Assembly: GCA_045591485.1 (NCBI GenBank)
Contig: JAZNSV010000213.1
Location: 1-7,148 of the forward strand
Length of the DNA: 7,148 nt
Reading direction: 5' to 3'
From: Colimorpha sp045591485
GTDB lineage: Bacteria; Bacteroidota; Bacteroidia; Bacteroidales; P3
Under the pieces are notes generated by a model. It was not told the DNA's origin. It was given only the letters and a program-made list of their open reading frames with translations, and did not search any database. The translations under genes were made by a program, and so were the position numbers. Positions 5,614 through 7,148 of the stretch are shown in pieces; the first letter of the stretch is position 1; every line of letters starts with the position of its first letter.

Positions 5614-5865
5614 TAAACCTTAAACCATAAACCTTAAACTTTAAACCTTAAACCTTAAACCATAAACCTTAAACTTTAAACCTTAAACCATAAACCTTAA
5701 ACTTTAAACCTTAAACCTTAAACTTTAAACCTTAAACTTTAAACCCTAAACCTTTAACCCTAAACCTTTAACCCTAAACCTTTAACCCTAAACCTTTAAC
5801 CCTAAACCTTAAACTTTAAACCTTAAACCTTAAACCATAAACCTTAAACTTTAAACCTTAAACTT
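5614..5865. repeat. array of 36 heptamers in unbroken register
   Basis: From 5614 to 5865 the plus strand reads as 36 consecutive 7-bp units with no insertion or deletion (252 bp). The units are TAAACCT, TAAACTT, TAAACCA, TAAACCC and TTAACCC. Within it a 14-bp unit (TAAACCTTTAACCC) is repeated four times at 5747-5802. The plus strand contains no G and the minus strand no C. Stop codons occur in all frames on both strands. The array fills most of the gap between ruvB and the lipoprotein gene. Confidence 0.95.
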
Positions 5866-5870
5866 TAGAA

Positions 5871-5897
5871 TGCAGACGCGGCACGCCGCGTCTCTAC
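5871..5897. repeat. fourth copy of the GC-rich palindrome
   Basis: The same 20-bp inverted repeat found three times in the hutI-lolD spacer occurs here at 5874-5893 with the same flanks (TGC on the left, CTACA on the right) and the same orientation. The shared sequence is shorter than the 69-bp unit: the surrounding AT-rich DNA differs. It lies between the heptamer array and the TCACTTT-type repeats after ruvB. Confidence 0.9.
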
Positions 5898-5901
5898 AGT
5901 T

Positions 5902-5936
5902 TCACTTTTCATTTTTCACTTTTCACTAACCACTAA
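5902..5936. repeat. short TCACTTT-type heptamer run after ruvB
   Basis: Five 7-bp units in register: TCACTTT (5902), TCATTTT (5909), TCACTTT (5916), TCACTAA (5923) and CCACTAA (5930). A looser sixth unit reaches the ruvB stop codon (5942-5944). The unit resembles the repeat inside hutI, but here it includes stop codons (TGA on the minus strand, TAA on the plus strand). Confidence 0.65.
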
Positions 5937-5941
5937 CCAAC

Positions 5942-6967
5942 TCACAACTCCAGTTCCTGCTGGTTGCCGCTGGTTTTCAGTTTGCCCAGGTGTTGGTAGG
6001 CGAGCATGGTGGCTTCGCGGCCGCGCGGGGTGCGCATCAGGTAGCCCTCCTGTATGAGGTAGGGCTCGTAGACCTCCTCCACGGTGCCGGCGTCCTCGCC
6101 CACGGCGGTGGCCACTGTGTTGAGGCCCACGGGGCCGCCCTTGAACTTGTCGATGATGGTGGAGAGGATGCGGATATCCATGTCGTCCAGTCCGTTGCGG
6201 TCCACGTTGAGGGCCTGCAGGGCATAGCGGGCAATGTCGAGTGTGATGGTGCCGTCGCCCTTGACCTGCGCAAAGTCGCGCACACGGCGCAGCAGGCGGT
6301 TGGCTATACGGGGGGTGCCGCGGCTGCGGCGGGCAATCTCGATGGCGCTTTCCGAGGTTATCTTCACCTGCAGGAGCGAGGCCGAGCGGTTCACAATCTT
6401 TGTAAGGGTCTCTGCATCGTAGTATTCCAGACGGCAGTTGATGCCGAAGCGGGCGCGCAGCGGGGCGGTGAGCATGCCGCTGCGGGTGGTGGCGCCGATG
6501 AGGGTGAAGGGCTTGAGGTTCAGCTGCACCGAGCGCGCCGCCGGACCGCTCTCTATCATGATGTCGATGCGGAAGTCCTCCATGGCGCTGTACAGGTACT
6601 CCTCCACCACGGGAGAAAGGCGATGTATCTCGTCGATGAAGAGCACGTCGTTGGGTTGCAGCGAGGTGAGCAAACCCGCCAGGTCGCCGGGCTTGTCGAG
6701 CACGGGGCCGCTGGTGGTCTTGATGCCGACGCCAAGCTCGTTGGCGATGATATTGCTGAGGGTGGTCTTGCCCAGACCCGGAGGGCCGTAGAGCAACACA
6801 TGGTCCAAAGGCTCGCCACGGTCCTTGGCGGCACGGACGAAGACCTTGAGGTTCTCCACCACCTGCTGCTGACCCGCAAAGCTGTCGAACCCCGACGGAC
6901 GCAAAGCGCGTTCTATATCTTTCTCTTGCGCAGATATGCTGCGGCTGTCCAAATTGTCATTTATCAC
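5942..6967 (-). CDS. ruvB: Holliday junction branch-migration ATPase RuvB
   Basis: The hexameric AAA+ motor that, with RuvA, drives branch migration of Holliday junctions before RuvC cleavage. Numbered from the GTG at 6965-6967 (341 aa): Walker A GPPGLGKTT (61-69), Walker B LFIDEIH (109-115), sensor 1 GATTRSG (158-164), the arginine-finger region PLRARFG (168-174), sensor 2 RGTPRIANRLLRRVRD (216-231), and a C-terminal winged-helix domain with RTPRGRE (312-318). A second GTG at 6992-6994 would add nine residues; the shorter form fits the usual distance to the ALRP motif in Bacteroidales RuvB. No in-frame ATG is near. The last residues (KTSGNQQELEL) are polar and variable. ruvA and ruvC are not in the window, so the gene stands alone here, as is common in this phylum. 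Confidence 0.96.
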   Translation of the reverse strand: MINDNLDSRSISAQEKDIERALRPSGFDSFAGQQQVVENLKVFVRAAKDRGEPLDHVLLYGPPGLGKTTLSNIIANELGVGIKTTSGPVLDKPGDLAGLLTSLQPNDVLFIDEIHRLSPVVEEYLYSAMEDFRIDIMIESGPAARSVQLNLKPFTLIGATTRSGMLTAPLRARFGINCRLEYYDAETLTKIVNRSASLLQVKITSESAIEIARRSRGTPRIANRLLRRVRDFAQVKGDGTITLDIARYALQALNVDRNGLDDMDIRILSTIIDKFKGGPVGLNTVATAVGEDAGTVEEVYEPYLIQEGYLMRTPRGREATMLAYQHLGKLKTSGNQQELEL

Positions 6968-7014
6968 TGAGAATACTGTTTTTCCAAGGTGCACAACACC
7001 TTCGGTTCACGGTG

Positions 7015-7022
7015 CAAAGATA
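7015..7022 (-). promoter_or_regulatory. -7 promoter element upstream of ruvB
   Basis: TATCTTTG on the minus strand is an exact TAnnTTTG match, 20 bp before the upstream GTG and 47 bp before the preferred one. No TTTG lies at the expected 19-bp spacing; the nearest (7033-7036) is only 10 bp away, and at the right distance there is only a T-rich stretch. The leader carries a 6-bp inverted repeat (6986-6991 and 6997-7002) that spans the upstream GTG. Confidence 0.6.
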
Positions 7023-7148
7023 CACATTTTTTCAAACATGGACGAAAAACATCAAAATTATGCCCCGCACCGCATCGGCCGACGGCCGCAACCGCAACCC
7101 TCCACCCCGCCCCGCCCTCGCGAAACCACCCCACCCCAAGCAGCTACA
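7023..7148. other. gene-free edge of the window, G-rich on the minus strand
   Basis: No complete gene is visible. The first part (7023-7060) is AT-rich. From about 7062 the plus strand becomes C-rich, with four C runs of three or more at 7098-7117 and further C runs at 7128-7137. The minus strand therefore carries a sequence that fits the G-quadruplex pattern. The tail of an upstream gene cannot be excluded at the edge. Confidence 0.5.

Noticed and set aside
5740..5809. Telomere-like repeats: CCCTAAA-like units resemble plant-type telomeric DNA
   Set aside because: The units are mixed, the array is internal between bacterial genes and is followed by unrelated palindrome DNA. Nothing suggests a chromosome end or eukaryotic contamination.
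5874..5893. Palindrome as the intrinsic terminator of ruvB
   Set aside because: The stem is strong but the minus strand shows no T run after it, and identical copies occur three times in one spacer, which suits a repeat element better.
5990..6970. 326-codon plus-strand open frame opposite ruvB
   Set aside because: It mirrors ruvB codons, has no domain motif, and has no independent promoter.

Overview
The window looks like chromosomal DNA from a member of the Bacteroidota, probably the order Bacteroidales. The evidence is a TAnnTTTG-type promoter with a TTTG box 19 bp upstream, little sign of Shine-Dalgarno sequences, and protein sequences that read like Bacteroidales versions (RuvB, LolD, imidazolonepropionase, a TlpA-family periplasmic protein, and a PIN toxin with its usual small partner). 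Every convincing gene is on the minus strand, so transcription runs from high to low coordinates.

Layout in the direction of transcription (high to low coordinates): a G-rich upstream stretch and a -7 promoter element (7015-7148); ruvB, the Holliday-junction branch-migration motor (5942-6967); a 360-bp repeat block (about 5580-5941) with a short heptamer run, one GC-rich palindrome and a 252-bp array of 36 heptamers in unbroken register; a small unrecognised lipoprotein (5160-5579); a secreted TlpA-like thioredoxin-fold protein (3871-5091); a strong promoter and a two-gene PIN toxin-antitoxin unit (3168-3799) with visibly lower GC than its neighbours; hutI, imidazolonepropionase of histidine degradation (1904-3154); a second 366-bp block (1538-1903) made almost wholly of heptamers, carrying three identical 69-bp units each with the same palindrome; lolD, the ATPase of the lipoprotein-releasing ABC transporter (887-1537); and rlmB, a SPOUT-family rRNA ribose methyltransferase (109-903), followed by a possible terminator.

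The genes do not form one pathway. The lipoprotein and the TlpA-like gene may be a co-transcribed envelope pair. The toxin-antitoxin unit sits 13 bp upstream of hutI and may supply its transcription. lolD and rlmB overlap by 17 bp and are probably co-transcribed.

The most unusual content is the repeats. Three short-repeat families with 7- or 8-bp periods fill the spacers, and two of them run into coding sequence: an 8-bp repeat forms most of the RlmB N-terminus, and a 7-bp repeat encodes a Trp/Lys-rich stretch in HutI. Repeats inside genes have no stop codon in any frame, while those between genes contain stops in every frame on both strands. The same 20-bp palindrome occurs in both intergenic blocks, about 4 kb apart. 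These resemble the heptanucleotide STRR and REP-type repeats known in other bacteria, but I cannot assign them to a described family from sequence alone.
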